64,000 nucleotides of DNA from Saprospiraceae bacterium (GTDB taxonomy: Bacteria; Bacteroidota; Bacteroidia; Chitinophagales; Saprospiraceae), in contig JAHDIE010000007.1 in the NCBI GenBank assembly GCA_020630955.1, forward strand, positions 62,001 through 126,000, in the 5' to 3' direction. Shown here one piece after another: positions 1-7,375 of this stretch (position 1 is its first letter; each line of letters begins with the position of its first letter). A program made the position numbers and the translations under genes. A model generated the notes under the pieces. It saw only the letters and a list, made by a program, of their open reading frames with translations. It did no database searches and was not told where the DNA came from.

Positions 1-177
1 TTGGTAAAAGAAGCAAGAAACTTAATGCTAGATTGCCACGTCAAAGTGTATGCTCAAGAATTGAAAGAAAACTATCAACAATTATCATTTTCACATTTAA
101 GCGCTATAAAAGTTGATGATGATCATAAGAAGGTTTTAAAGGAATATGCTCAAGCCTTACTTAACAGGAATTCTTAA
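1..177 (+). CDS. C-terminal fragment of an unidentified protein
   Basis: An open frame enters from the left edge and ends at a TAA at 175-177, giving the last 58 residues of a protein whose start lies outside the window. The fragment is charged and probably helical (it begins around VKEARNLMLDC and ends ALLNRNS). It has no signal peptide, membrane segment or motif that I recognise. Its stop overlaps the stop of the convergent metallopeptidase gene by 4 bp, which supports a real gene end here. Function unknown. Confidence 0.5.
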   Translation: MVKEARNLMLDCHVKVYAQELKENYQQLSFSHLSAIKVDDDHKKVLKEYAQALLNRNS

Positions 178-650
178 AAGTCAAATAATTCATCAAGTAA
201 GGATGCACGAGTAGTTTCATTATAATTGCTCATGCATAATTCTCCAGTCCCAGGTTCCATTATGCTCAGGCAAGTATTATTTGAATCTGATTCCGAGGTA
301 TGAGAACGATTTAAAACGCAATGACCCAATTCATGAAACATTACATATTCTCTTTCTAATTCGGAAGCTAATTTCCAATAGATGGGATCTACTGCAATAC
401 CAAGATTTTCTCCCGTCTCACTTCTTAAACACCTTCCTATCACGGATGGATCTGCAATATTTTCGAACTTTACTTCAATATCAATTGATTCAATGGTGAT
501 AGGATAATCTCTTTCATTGGCTTCAAAAACAAAGCTTTCTATATAAGGAAGTAAATCAGGATCAATGGTTTCCTCAGGCTCTTCTTGGCAAGAAAAAACA
601 GTTAAAACAATTAAAGGAAGAAAATATAAAAAATAGCGAAATTTTGTCAT
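174..650 (-). CDS. Putative zinc metallopeptidase lipoprotein
   Basis: A 158-residue protein with a lipoprotein signal (hydrophobic residues 5-19, lipobox ending in Cys21), so it is probably anchored in the outer membrane or periplasm. It carries a zinc-peptidase motif HELGH (His106, Glu107, His110), a further His117, and a Met-turn-like SIMEP at 129-133. This resembles small metzincin-like peptidases found in Bacteroidota. The spacing from the second to the third His is six residues rather than the classical five, so the third ligand is uncertain. Substrate unknown. It overlaps the upstream convergent fragment by 4 bp and stands alone otherwise. Confidence 0.7.
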   Translation of the reverse strand: MTKFRYFLYFLPLIVLTVFSCQEEPEETIDPDLLPYIESFVFEANERDYPITIESIDIEVKFENIADPSVIGRCLRSETGENLGIAVDPIYWKLASELEREYVMFHELGHCVLNRSHTSESDSNNTCLSIMEPGTGELCMSNYNETTRASLLDELFDF

Positions 651-697
651 TTATTAATACTTATATGCTACCAACGCAAAAATTCATTAAATAGTTG

Positions 698-1072
698 TTA
701 ATCTGCCTTATCAAATCTATGAAGAAAATACCCAATAGTCAAAATTATAAAGACTGTCAAGTGGGCATAAAAGGCTCCTTTGTGCGACAAATAGTTTGAA
801 TTTAATAAACTATAGCATTGAAACGTCAAAAATAATTGGAAACCCATTGCTAAAAGATAAAATTGTAATATCAATTTGGTATTCGGACTGGAAGTTCTTA
901 TGAGAAAAATGTAGGCGATTGCGAAAGAAACTGCCAAAATACCATACATTTTGATGATAGGATAAGCTTGAGTTTGTTCAATTCCTTTATAAAAAAGCAA
1001 CCTGGGATATAAAAATAGAAGGATTCCACCTAGTCCTTCCAAGACAATATGGGCCCAAAGAAATTTCTTCAT
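698..1072 (-). CDS. Four-helix membrane protein, divergent from tetR
   Basis: A 124-residue hydrophobic protein with about four membrane segments (near 8-22, 42-58, 66-84 and 100-118). No enzymatic motif is visible and I do not recognise the family with confidence. It is transcribed divergently from the TetR-type regulator at 1119, with only 46 bp between the two start codons and a palindrome in that spacer. Regulators of this class commonly control the adjacent divergent gene, so this is the best candidate target. The function of the membrane protein is unknown. Confidence 0.65.
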   Translation of the reverse strand: MKKFLWAHIVLEGLGGILLFLYPRLLFYKGIEQTQAYPIIKMYGILAVSFAIAYIFLIRTSSPNTKLILQFYLLAMGFQLFLTFQCYSLLNSNYLSHKGAFYAHLTVFIILTIGYFLHRFDKAD

Positions 1073-1097
1073 GCTACAAAGTAAAGATTAGCTCATA

Positions 1098-1115
1098 ATA
1101 AAATTGTAATTTTAT
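1098..1115. promoter_or_regulatory. Palindrome, candidate TetR operator
   Basis: ATAAAATT-GT-AATTTTAT is a perfect inverted repeat with 8-bp arms. It ends 3 bp before the tetR start codon and begins 25 bp from the start of the divergent membrane-protein gene. Location and symmetry fit a TetR dimer site controlling both genes. The A/T composition makes chance symmetry more likely than usual. Confidence 0.4.
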
Positions 1116-1118
1116 CTT

Positions 1119-1790
1119 ATGAATTCTCAAAAGAGGCAAGAAAAGGAGAGAGCAATCATAGATGCGGCAGAATCAGTATTTCGTTCTGTTGGATTTAAGA
1201 ATGCAAAAATGGATGATATTGCAAAAGTAGCAGGTATAACCAAGGTAACTTTATATTCTTATTTTCAAAGCAAAGAAAATTTGTATCTAAGTATTACTTG
1301 GAGAGCCACGAATGAATTGACAAAAACTTTTAGTGATATCGTCAAAAGAAATCCCGAAAAACCACGCTTAGAAGTAATCTTGTTAATTGTAGAATCCTTT
1401 ATGGATTTCTGCGCCCAGAATTTTTTATACTCTGAAGCCTTACTGGATTATTTTGAAATGAATCGATCAAGTAATTCTGGGCAAGATACTTCAAGATTGA
1501 CAGAGGCTGTATTGCAGAGTAATTATTACAAAAAAATCCAAGTCATACAAAATCAACCATTTAAGATTTTAGCAAGAGAAGTTGCCAGAGGACAGGAAGA
1601 AGGTAGTGTCAAAATGACCATCGACCCCATGTTGTATACATTACATGCTTGGACTGCTTCCTTAGGTTACATCAAGGTTATTAACTCCAACGGGTCTCCA
1701 ACAATTTTCAATATTGATTTTAGTAAGCTGAAGTTGATGAATTTAAAATTGGCTGAGCAAATTTTGTTGGGTGATCTTGATTTGAGTTAG
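1119..1790 (+). CDS. TetR/AcrR family transcriptional regulator
   Basis: A 223-residue one-component regulator. The N-terminal 60 residues form the typical TetR DNA-binding domain: an IIDAAESVF helix, MDDIAKVAGI, and the recognition stretch KVTLYSYFQSKENLY. The remainder is the variable helical ligand-binding domain, so the effector cannot be predicted. It faces the membrane-protein gene at 698-1072 across a 46-bp spacer carrying a palindrome (1098-1115), so autoregulation plus control of that neighbour is likely. TetR proteins are usually repressors released by a small molecule. Confidence 0.88.
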   Translation: MNSQKRQEKERAIIDAAESVFRSVGFKNAKMDDIAKVAGITKVTLYSYFQSKENLYLSITWRATNELTKTFSDIVKRNPEKPRLEVILLIVESFMDFCAQNFLYSEALLDYFEMNRSSNSGQDTSRLTEAVLQSNYYKKIQVIQNQPFKILAREVARGQEEGSVKMTIDPMLYTLHAWTASLGYIKVINSNGSPTIFNIDFSKLKLMNLKLAEQILLGDLDLS

Positions 1791-1820
1791 CTCTCTTTAA
1801 ACAGAAATTCAATTTCTCAG

Positions 1821-2540
1821 CTATGTATCCTTCCCAACATGCTTAGGAACAATCTGATTTACAAAATTCTTTACTTCAGTAAGTTCAATACCAATTCCAT
1901 TCTCAACTTGAAGTGGAATTGTTTTTCTTTGAATTTGCCTCGTGGCATTGGCTGTATTAACTCCTACAACATTTCCATTAAGATCAAAGATGGGGCCTCC
2001 ACTCATTCCAGGAAGAGAGGGGTGTTGTGTGATTAAAGAATCAAATGGTTTTTTAAAAAAACTATTTTTCTTAATTCTATCCATTTTCATAGTTGGTTGC
2101 CAATATTGTCTTACCTGGGATACATCTAGTTTGACGCCAACCAAATTTTCATTGTTGGTGAGTTTCTTTGAAGTAATATGAGGCAGGGGATATCCACAAA
2201 GTGAAATTGATTGGCCGATTAGTGCTTCTTGTTCTGCCATAGTTAATGGCGGTAATCTTTCTTGATCTATTCGACCTAAGGCCAGATCGGTTCTTTTATC
2301 TTGCGCCAACACTTGAATTGGCATAGGTTTTTTTGATTGAAAACTATTGTTAGGAATGTTTCCAAGATAAGCAAGATTAGCTCCTTGAGGGAGTGCTTGG
2401 ATAACATGGTTAGCTGTTAGGAAGTGACCATCTTCATCAATAAAAAATCCTGTACCCAATGAGCCATGAGTTCCATTGTGACCAAAGAAAAAGATAGGAA
2501 AAATTGATTTTCTAACCTTTTGAATAGCTTTTGTAAACAT
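1821..2540 (-). CDS. Trypsin-like (HtrA/S1C-type) serine protease without signal or PDZ
   Basis: A 239-residue trypsin-fold protease. The catalytic triad is readable: His45 in TANHV, Asp85 in TDLAL and Ser180 in PGMSGGPIF. This is the DegP/HtrA-type arrangement. It lacks both a recognisable signal peptide and the C-terminal PDZ domain of classical HtrA proteins, and it is about half their length. It may therefore be a cytoplasmic or stress-related stand-alone protease domain. The gene is convergent with tetR and is followed upstream by the pentapeptide-repeat gene on the same strand (104-bp gap). Confidence 0.8.
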   Translation of the reverse strand: MFTKAIQKVRKSIFPIFFFGHNGTHGSLGTGFFIDEDGHFLTANHVIQALPQGANLAYLGNIPNNSFQSKKPMPIQVLAQDKRTDLALGRIDQERLPPLTMAEQEALIGQSISLCGYPLPHITSKKLTNNENLVGVKLDVSQVRQYWQPTMKMDRIKKNSFFKKPFDSLITQHPSLPGMSGGPIFDLNGNVVGVNTANATRQIQRKTIPLQVENGIGIELTEVKNFVNQIVPKHVGKDT

Positions 2541-2644
2541 AATCTAAAATGTTAATTCAATCAATATACCTAATAATCGAACCAAATTAATTTTTAGGAC
2601 TATTTGACATTCCAAAGCTGGAAACGTATGTTAAAATGTCCTTG

Positions 2645-3217
2645 TTATTTTAGTTTGATGTCATATTTGCTTAACAGACCTATAACATTTTCCGCAGAGA
2701 AGCTTGTTTTGTAGATTTTGTTTCGTTCCGGTTCGATTATAAAATTAGAACAATTGCTTAAGTCTAGGTTTGACAAATCTGTGTTATCAAAAGTAGCTCT
2801 TGTGAAATCACAGTTGTCAAATTCAGCTTTCTTCAAGTCACTGTCCGAAAAATCAGTTTCTTCAAAATAACACGAACTAAATACTGAATTCATAATTCGC
2901 ATCCCTTGAAAAGAAGCATGAGCAAAACTGCAGTCATTTGCCTTGAGTGAAAAAAGTAAATTACTGCATTCGTAAAATAGTATGCCCAATAATTTACAAT
3001 GATCAAACTGGCAAGATCGGAATCCGGTATTGATCGTATTGGCCATGGAGATGTCGCATTCAATGAACTTGCAATCTGTAAATTTGATATTTCTTAAATC
3101 CGCTTTTGAAAAGATGCAGTTATGGAAATAACAAGATTCATATTCTTTTCCTGAGATGCGATTTTCAAAATAATTTTGGTTTTCAAAAATTTGCTCAAAT
3201 TGGATATTATCTTCCAT
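2645..3217 (-). CDS. Qnr/McbG-like pentapeptide repeat protein
   Basis: A 190-residue protein made almost entirely of A(D/N)Lxx-type pentapeptide repeats (for example FSKADLRNIKFTDCKF and FDNCDFTRATFDNTDLSNLDL), which fold into a right-handed quadrilateral beta-helix. The C-terminal end (about 145-190, ending GLLSKYDIKLK) resembles the helical dimerisation cap of Qnr/McbG proteins. Those proteins mimic DNA and protect type II topoisomerases from quinolones or microcins. That role is an inference from layout only. Other pentapeptide proteins have unrelated or unknown roles. No signal peptide, so it should be cytoplasmic. Confidence 0.75.
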   Translation of the reverse strand: MEDNIQFEQIFENQNYFENRISGKEYESCYFHNCIFSKADLRNIKFTDCKFIECDISMANTINTGFRSCQFDHCKLLGILFYECSNLLFSLKANDCSFAHASFQGMRIMNSVFSSCYFEETDFSDSDLKKAEFDNCDFTRATFDNTDLSNLDLSNCSNFIIEPERNKIYKTSFSAENVIGLLSKYDIKLK

Positions 3218-3330
3218 GGATTAAAACTAATGGAAATGAGCTAATTCATTGTAAATTAAGGAATTGTAAATCAAAAAAATTTAAGAATAATTTCATATTA
3301 CGAATATCTATATATATATTTATTCATAAT

Positions 3331-3534
3331 ATGAGAACTACACAAACAAGGTCTACGGTTTCAGACCTAATTTTGGCAGTTTTTCTATTGTCTATTTTTT
3401 TGCTGCTAGAGAATCAAAAGGAATCAAAAGCACAGAATGATACAACAATGGAAGAATTGACTTTGCCCTCTACTCCTGAAGTGGAGCTACAGAAAGTTGA
3501 AAGTTTGTTGTCTGTAACCATAATTGCAGATTAG
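3331..3534 (+). CDS. Small single-pass membrane protein, hypothetical
   Basis: A 67-residue frame starting at ATG 3331. It has a short polar N-terminus, one hydrophobic segment at about residues 12-26 (LILAVFLLSIFLLL), then an acidic, threonine-rich tail. A longer frame upstream overlaps the pentapeptide gene antisense and is rejected as the start. Nothing identifies a function. It precedes the GIY-YIG-like gene by 43 bp on the same strand. It could be a chance frame, as small AT-rich frames often look hydrophobic. Confidence 0.4.
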   Translation: MRTTQTRSTVSDLILAVFLLSIFLLLENQKESKAQNDTTMEELTLPSTPEVELQKVESLLSVTIIAD

Positions 3535-3577
3535 CTGGCTTTATTTTTGTTCCTAGTTCATTAGTAATCAATGAATT

Positions 3578-3946
3578 ATGAATACTAAATCAAAACGGGC
3601 AGAGCGGCTTACTCATCATGTTTATGTGGTAGAATTGCATAAACGAGTTTGGTCAGAACGCAAAAAATTTAGGGATGCCAATCCTCATTATCGTGGGGTA
3701 ATGGGATGTCTTTATGTTGGAATGAGCTTCCATACTCCACAAGAAAGATTTGACAAGCATAAGTCTGGTTATCGCAATAAAAAGGGCTATAAGATTTCTT
3801 CTCCATATGTTGAAAAATATGGATTATACCTTCGATCGACGTTATTTTCGCATTTTAATCCTCTGACGAGAAACGATGCGGTACGCTTAGAAAAAAATCT
3901 TGCTGAAAGTCTAAGGAAGCGGGGTTATGCTGTTTGGTGGAATTAA
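3578..3946 (+). CDS. GIY-YIG-like small protein
   Basis: A 122-residue basic cytoplasmic protein. VYVVEL near residue 15 and CLYVGMS near 44-50 are spaced like the two strands of a GIY-YIG nuclease core. They are followed by PQERFDKH, resembling the Arg of that fold, and a C-terminal AVRLEKNLAESLRKRGYAVW stretch with the acidic position. The canonical residues are changed, so catalysis is uncertain. Similar short proteins occur scattered across bacteria without a known role. Stand-alone gene followed by a 300-bp non-coding stretch. Confidence 0.55.
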   Translation: MNTKSKRAERLTHHVYVVELHKRVWSERKKFRDANPHYRGVMGCLYVGMSFHTPQERFDKHKSGYRNKKGYKISSPYVEKYGLYLRSTLFSHFNPLTRNDAVRLEKNLAESLRKRGYAVWWN

Positions 3947-4136
3947 ATTTTTCCTTTTACCTATTCTTTTGCAAATATGTCTTGGATATTAGCTTGTTCA
4001 CTAAAGTTATCATTCTATTTGAAGTGCTGAAAGTAGAGATCCTCGGTAAAGAAAAACCAATAACATAAAGTGGATTTCTGACTACTTATGCTGTCTTCTA
4101 TCCAATGAATTAGTTCTCGATTTCTCGTTTATATAG

Positions 4137-4154
4137 TTTCCCATTTTTACCCTA
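4137..4154 (+). promoter_or_regulatory. 18-bp operator candidate, copy 1
   Basis: TTTCCCATTTTTACCCTA, identical to 5918-5935. It ends 41 bp before a -7-like box (CAATTTTG, 4196-4203) and lies upstream of the methyltransferase gene at 4247. The second copy has exactly the same 41-bp spacing to its box. The AraC-family regulator encoded between the two copies is the likely binder. Confidence 0.6.
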
Positions 4155-4195
4155 TGTGGTTTCTAAATGATCGTGTTCAATAACTTTAAGCACTG

Positions 4196-4203
4196 CAATT
4201 TTG
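4196..4203 (+). promoter_or_regulatory. -7-like promoter box of the methyltransferase gene
   Basis: CAATTTTG matches the Bacteroidota TAnnTTTG -7 consensus at all but the first base. It lies 43 bp before ATG 4247 and 41 bp after the 18-bp repeat. No TTTG -33 element stands at the usual distance, which fits an activator-dependent promoter. Confidence 0.4.
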
Positions 4204-4246
4204 TACTTAGTTAACTTATTCTAAAAAAAATAAAATTAATTAATAG

Positions 4247-4873
4247 ATGATTAAAAGTAACTTGGTAGAAGAAACACTTCAAATATTACACGACGACGCA
4301 AAAAATGATTATATAAAAATAGCGAAAGGAATGGCCAAGTCAATATTGCGCCCCATCAAGCCGACGGACTTCGAAAATGCTTATCTACCGATTTCAAAAG
4401 CACAAGGAGAACATTTGCATAATCTTATTGTTCAAAATGATTTTCAAAATGTAGTCGAGTTTGGCACCTCATTTGGAATCTCAACAATATATTTGGCGGA
4501 TGCGGTAAGCCAAACGGGCGGAAAGGTAATTACAACAGAGTTGTTAGAAAGTAAGGCAAAAATTGCCAATAAAAATATTGCTCAAGCAGGATTACAGGAT
4601 TTTGTTGAAATAAGAATTGGTGATGCCATGAAGACCTTGAAAAATGAAAATGCTAAAATTGATTTTCTATTTTTAGACGGCTGGAAAGATTTATATTTAC
4701 CCTTGTTTAGAATGTTAGAAACTAATTTTCACAAAGGGACTTTGATATATGCGGACAATATGAATATGGCAGATACCCTGCAATATTATAATTATGTTCA
4801 AGGAAATTCCAATACTTATACATCAAAATTGATAGGTGGAGGGAAGGCGATGCTTACTTCTTTGGCTGCATAA
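4247..4873 (+). CDS. Class I SAM-dependent methyltransferase (O-methyltransferase-like)
   Basis: A 208-residue cytoplasmic enzyme with the Rossmann-type SAM-binding motif VVEFGTSFGIS (about 69-79), an acidic residue after strand 2 (TTELL, about 97-100) and the strand-4 motif FLFLDGW. This pattern fits the O-methyltransferase / Methyltransf_24 group. The substrate is unknown. The gene is upstream of the AraC regulator (156-bp gap) and has the same 18-bp upstream site as the operon at 6014. It is therefore probably controlled together with that operon. Confidence 0.78.
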   Translation: MIKSNLVEETLQILHDDAKNDYIKIAKGMAKSILRPIKPTDFENAYLPISKAQGEHLHNLIVQNDFQNVVEFGTSFGISTIYLADAVSQTGGKVITTELLESKAKIANKNIAQAGLQDFVEIRIGDAMKTLKNENAKIDFLFLDGWKDLYLPLFRMLETNFHKGTLIYADNMNMADTLQYYNYVQGNSNTYTSKLIGGGKAMLTSLAA

Positions 4874-5029
4874 GATATTTGTGAATTTAAAAACAATAAA
4901 TGAATCTCAGAGGTTGAAATGATATGGCTGCTTTATTCTGGATAAAGGTATCGTCAAATCCTTTGTTAATTATTAAAATAGTATCTAGCTCAATGCTGAA
5001 AGCTCAGTAATTATTGATTTAATGGTATA

Positions 5030-5914
5030 ATGGTTAAGAAGTTTAAAGAAATTAAATTTGAAAATAAAAATTCAAAGGAGTCTCGTTTTGATATCGTTCA
5101 ATTTGAGGAATTGTTGAAGCGAAAGCCAATGGATCATAGTCAATTTGAATTTCACAAACTTTCTTTTTACGTGTTTTTTTTATGTACAAAAAACAAAGGG
5201 CTGTATAACATAAACTTTAAAGATTATACTTTCCAAAAGGGAACTTTATTTACTCTGCGTAAAGATAACATCCATAAATTTTATGAAAGTAATGCTGAGG
5301 GTTTACTTTTACTATTCACAGAGGATTTTATCCTAAGTCATGCTAATCCAACAGAGTCAGCAAAGACCTTTTTGCTTTTTAATGAGTTACTCGCCTCACC
5401 AAAGACTCAGTTAGACGATAGTAAGTATAATGAGCTTATGGAGTTGATTTCCTTAATCAAGCAGGAGTATTTTGATGTCAGAGATGACTATTCAGTTAAT
5501 ATCATCAGAAACCTAATCCAGGTTATAATCGGGAAATTGTATCGAGCTAAATCAAAAGACCAACTTGATCTTGCGAACAGGAAATATTTGAAATTATTTT
5601 TGGATTTGCAGGATCGAATAGAGCAAGAGTGTTTAAGTAATAAGCAGGTATCCTATTATGCGAAAAGTCTAGGAGTAACCAGTAAAACCTTGAATAATGT
5701 TACTCAAAGCATTTTGCATAAATCTACAAAGGCATTGATCAATGATATTGTGATAATCCAATCAAAGAGAATGATTATTAATTCAGAAGCTTCACTGACT
5801 GAAATAGCTTATCAAGTTGGCTTTGATGAGCCCACCAATTTTTTTAAGTACTTTAGGAAGTATACAGGAGTATCTCCTAGTCAATTTAGAACTCAATACC
5901 GTTCCAAAGGATAA
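5030..5914 (+). CDS. AraC family transcriptional regulator
   Basis: A 294-residue regulator. The N-terminal half (about 40-110) looks like a cupin sensor (FQKGTLFTLRKDNIHKF). The C-terminal 100 residues carry the two helix-turn-helices of the AraC/XylS family: VSYYAKSLGVTSKTLNNV, then LTEIAYQVGFDEPTNFFKYF with the family signature GVSPSQFR. It is flanked by two units (4247 and 6014) that share an identical 18-bp upstream element, making it the natural candidate activator of both. No copy of that element precedes its own gene. Confidence 0.88.
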   Translation: MVKKFKEIKFENKNSKESRFDIVQFEELLKRKPMDHSQFEFHKLSFYVFFLCTKNKGLYNINFKDYTFQKGTLFTLRKDNIHKFYESNAEGLLLLFTEDFILSHANPTESAKTFLLFNELLASPKTQLDDSKYNELMELISLIKQEYFDVRDDYSVNIIRNLIQVIIGKLYRAKSKDQLDLANRKYLKLFLDLQDRIEQECLSNKQVSYYAKSLGVTSKTLNNVTQSILHKSTKALINDIVIIQSKRMIINSEASLTEIAYQVGFDEPTNFFKYFRKYTGVSPSQFRTQYRSKG

Positions 5915-5917
5915 TAA

Positions 5918-5935
5918 TTTCCCATTTTTACCCTA
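5918..5935 (+). promoter_or_regulatory. 18-bp operator candidate, copy 2
   Basis: TTTCCCATTTTTACCCTA, identical to 4137-4154. It begins 3 bp after the AraC gene's stop and ends 41 bp before a TACTTTTG box (5977-5984), upstream of the SnoaL operon. Identity over 18 bp plus identical spacing to the promoter box argues for a regulatory site. Confidence 0.62.
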
Positions 5936-5976
5936 ATTAGATTGTTTTTAATCTGAACCTACTGTAGTCACTAAGC

Positions 5977-5984
5977 TACTTTTG
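5977..5984 (+). promoter_or_regulatory. -7 box of the SnoaL operon promoter
   Basis: TACTTTTG is a full match to TAnnTTTG, 29 bp before ATG 6014. There is no TTTG about 19 bp upstream, so activation from the 18-bp site at 5918-5935 would make sense. Confidence 0.5.
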
Positions 5985-6013
5985 TTGTATTCAATAATAA
6001 AAATTAGATTGTT

Positions 6014-6421
6014 ATGACAAACAAAGAAGCGGTCCTCTCTTTTTACGAAAAAGCTCTAACTGTAAATGATGAAACAACACCAGAAGCTGTTCTTTCCAAT
6101 ATCTTGTTAGATGGCTTTGTTTCCAAAGGTTCAGTAGAATCAAAAACCAAAGAACAATTGATTGGTCAACTTGGATTCTTTTGGAAATTAATTCCAAATC
6201 TTAAATGGTTACCTCAAGAAATTATTTCCGAAGGAAACAAATTTGTAGTCAGAAGCACTGCATCGGGAAATCCCAACGGAGAATTTATGGGCCTTCCAAC
6301 AGATGGTTCAAAGTCGTTTATGATTATGACGATTGATATCCACACCGTTGTAGATGGGAAAATACAAGAAGTTCATCATTTAGAAGACTGGGGTACAGCT
6401 ATGAAACAATTGAAGTCATGA
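6014..6421 (+). CDS. SnoaL-like NTF2-fold protein (cytoplasmic)
   Basis: A 135-residue protein with the features of the SnoaL/NTF2-like superfamily: an N-terminal helix (NKEAVLSFYEKAL), a central LIGQLGFFWKLIPNLKW segment, FVVRSTASGNPNGEFMGLP, and a closing DGKIQEVHHLEDWGTAMKQL strand and helix. This is the ester-cyclase-like pattern in which a small cup binds a hydrophobic ligand. No catalytic role can be assigned. First gene of a four-gene operon; its stop overlaps the next start (ATGA at 6418-6421). Confidence 0.75.
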   Translation: MTNKEAVLSFYEKALTVNDETTPEAVLSNILLDGFVSKGSVESKTKEQLIGQLGFFWKLIPNLKWLPQEIISEGNKFVVRSTASGNPNGEFMGLPTDGSKSFMIMTIDIHTVVDGKIQEVHHLEDWGTAMKQLKS

Positions 6422-6957
6422 GAGCAACATTAATTACACTTTGGTTTTCTTTTTTGCTTCTTTTTGTAGGATGTGATCAAAGCAATAATGAGCAAATAAA
6501 AATCGAAAAAAATAATCAAAATAATAAAGAGCTTAAAATGGAAATACAATCAAAAGCAACCTTAGATGTTGCGATGAAATTTATGGATGCTATGGGTAAA
6601 GGAGATAAGGATTCGATGAATCTACTCATGCATAAAGATATGGTCTGGCAAAATGCTGGGGATTCTCGAGTGCCATGGATTGGTCCTTGGGAAGGTAAGG
6701 AAACTATATTAAATGACTTCTTGCCTAAATTTGGAGCAGGTTTTAAAACCATAAAATGGGAACCGAATGATGCCTTTGCGCAAGGGGATACCGCTGCTTT
6801 TTTTGGTCAGATGATTGGCGAATTAAGCCATTCCAATGCCCAAACCAAGGAATTCACATATGCGCTTCGAGTAAAAGTGAAGGATGGTCAAGTAATTTTA
6901 TGGAATTGGTTTGAAGATAGTTTTGAAGTTTCGAGAGCATTTCATGATAAAAATTAA
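6418..6957 (+). CDS. SnoaL/NTF2-fold lipoprotein
   Basis: A 179-residue lipoprotein: hydrophobic residues 5-17 and a lipobox ending in Cys19, then an Asn/Lys-rich linker to about residue 42. The rest is a second SnoaL-like NTF2 domain (DVAMKFMDAMGKGDKDSMN, MHKDMVWQN, WEGKETILNDF, and a C-terminal DGQVILWNWFEDSFEV). Translationally coupled to the preceding SnoaL gene by a 4-bp overlap. A cytoplasmic and an exported version of the same fold in one operon suggests handling of one ligand on both sides of the inner membrane. That is inference. Confidence 0.75.
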   Translation: MRATLITLWFSFLLLFVGCDQSNNEQIKIEKNNQNNKELKMEIQSKATLDVAMKFMDAMGKGDKDSMNLLMHKDMVWQNAGDSRVPWIGPWEGKETILNDFLPKFGAGFKTIKWEPNDAFAQGDTAAFFGQMIGELSHSNAQTKEFTYALRVKVKDGQVILWNWFEDSFEVSRAFHDKN

Positions 6958-6967
6958 TCGCTAAAAA

Positions 6968-7372
6968 ATGATGAAATCGAAAATACCACTTTGGGTAAAT
7001 ATTATGCAGGTTTTGTTGATTCTAATTATGATAGGACAAGTTTACATGTATTTTTTTAATCATCAAATGATGGCAGATACAGGTGTAGTTGTTGAAGGAA
7101 GTCCGATGCTTAATTTGGTTTATGAGATGGGAGCAAGGACTTTGGTTATGGTTATTGCATCTATTTTTGTAATCATTACTCAAGACCCAAAACAATATCT
7201 AGTTGTCTTACTCATGAATGTTTTTCGAGAGAGTTTTGAGATGATTATTGATCCTTTGTATCCTGTATTAAATGCACCTGCTACACCACCTGTAGACTTT
7301 GGAATTCATGTGTTAATTGTCGCTATTGAAATTTTAGCCCTAGTGACTGTTTTTAGAAAAATTAAAAATTAA
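6968..7372 (+). CDS. Four-helix membrane protein in SnoaL operon
   Basis: A 134-residue integral membrane protein with about four hydrophobic segments (8-27, 47-66, 71-85 and 108-127). No cofactor motif is seen and I do not recognise a named family with certainty. It follows the SnoaL lipoprotein by 10 bp and precedes the next lipoprotein by 3 bp, so all four genes must be cotranscribed. Two adjacent starts (6968 and 6971) are possible. Confidence 0.65.
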   Translation: MMKSKIPLWVNIMQVLLILIMIGQVYMYFFNHQMMADTGVVVEGSPMLNLVYEMGARTLVMVIASIFVIITQDPKQYLVVLLMNVFRESFEMIIDPLYPVLNAPATPPVDFGIHVLIVAIEILALVTVFRKIKN

Positions 7373-7375
7373 AAA

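Larger units (their letters stand above)
3947..4246. other. 300-bp non-coding stretch holding the methyltransferase promoter region
   Basis: No open frame of note. It contains one copy of an 18-bp repeat (4137-4154) and a -7-like box (4196-4203) in front of the methyltransferase gene. The rest is AT-rich with no hairpin terminator I can support. Confidence 0.6.

Noticed and set aside
1813-1827. AGAAATT-C-AATTTCT near 1803-1817 as a terminator between convergent genes
   Set aside because: A one-base loop and no T run make a functional hairpin unlikely.
3106-3330. Upstream part of a longer frame into the small membrane protein at 3331
   Set aside because: It overlaps the pentapeptide gene antisense and encodes no recognisable sequence.
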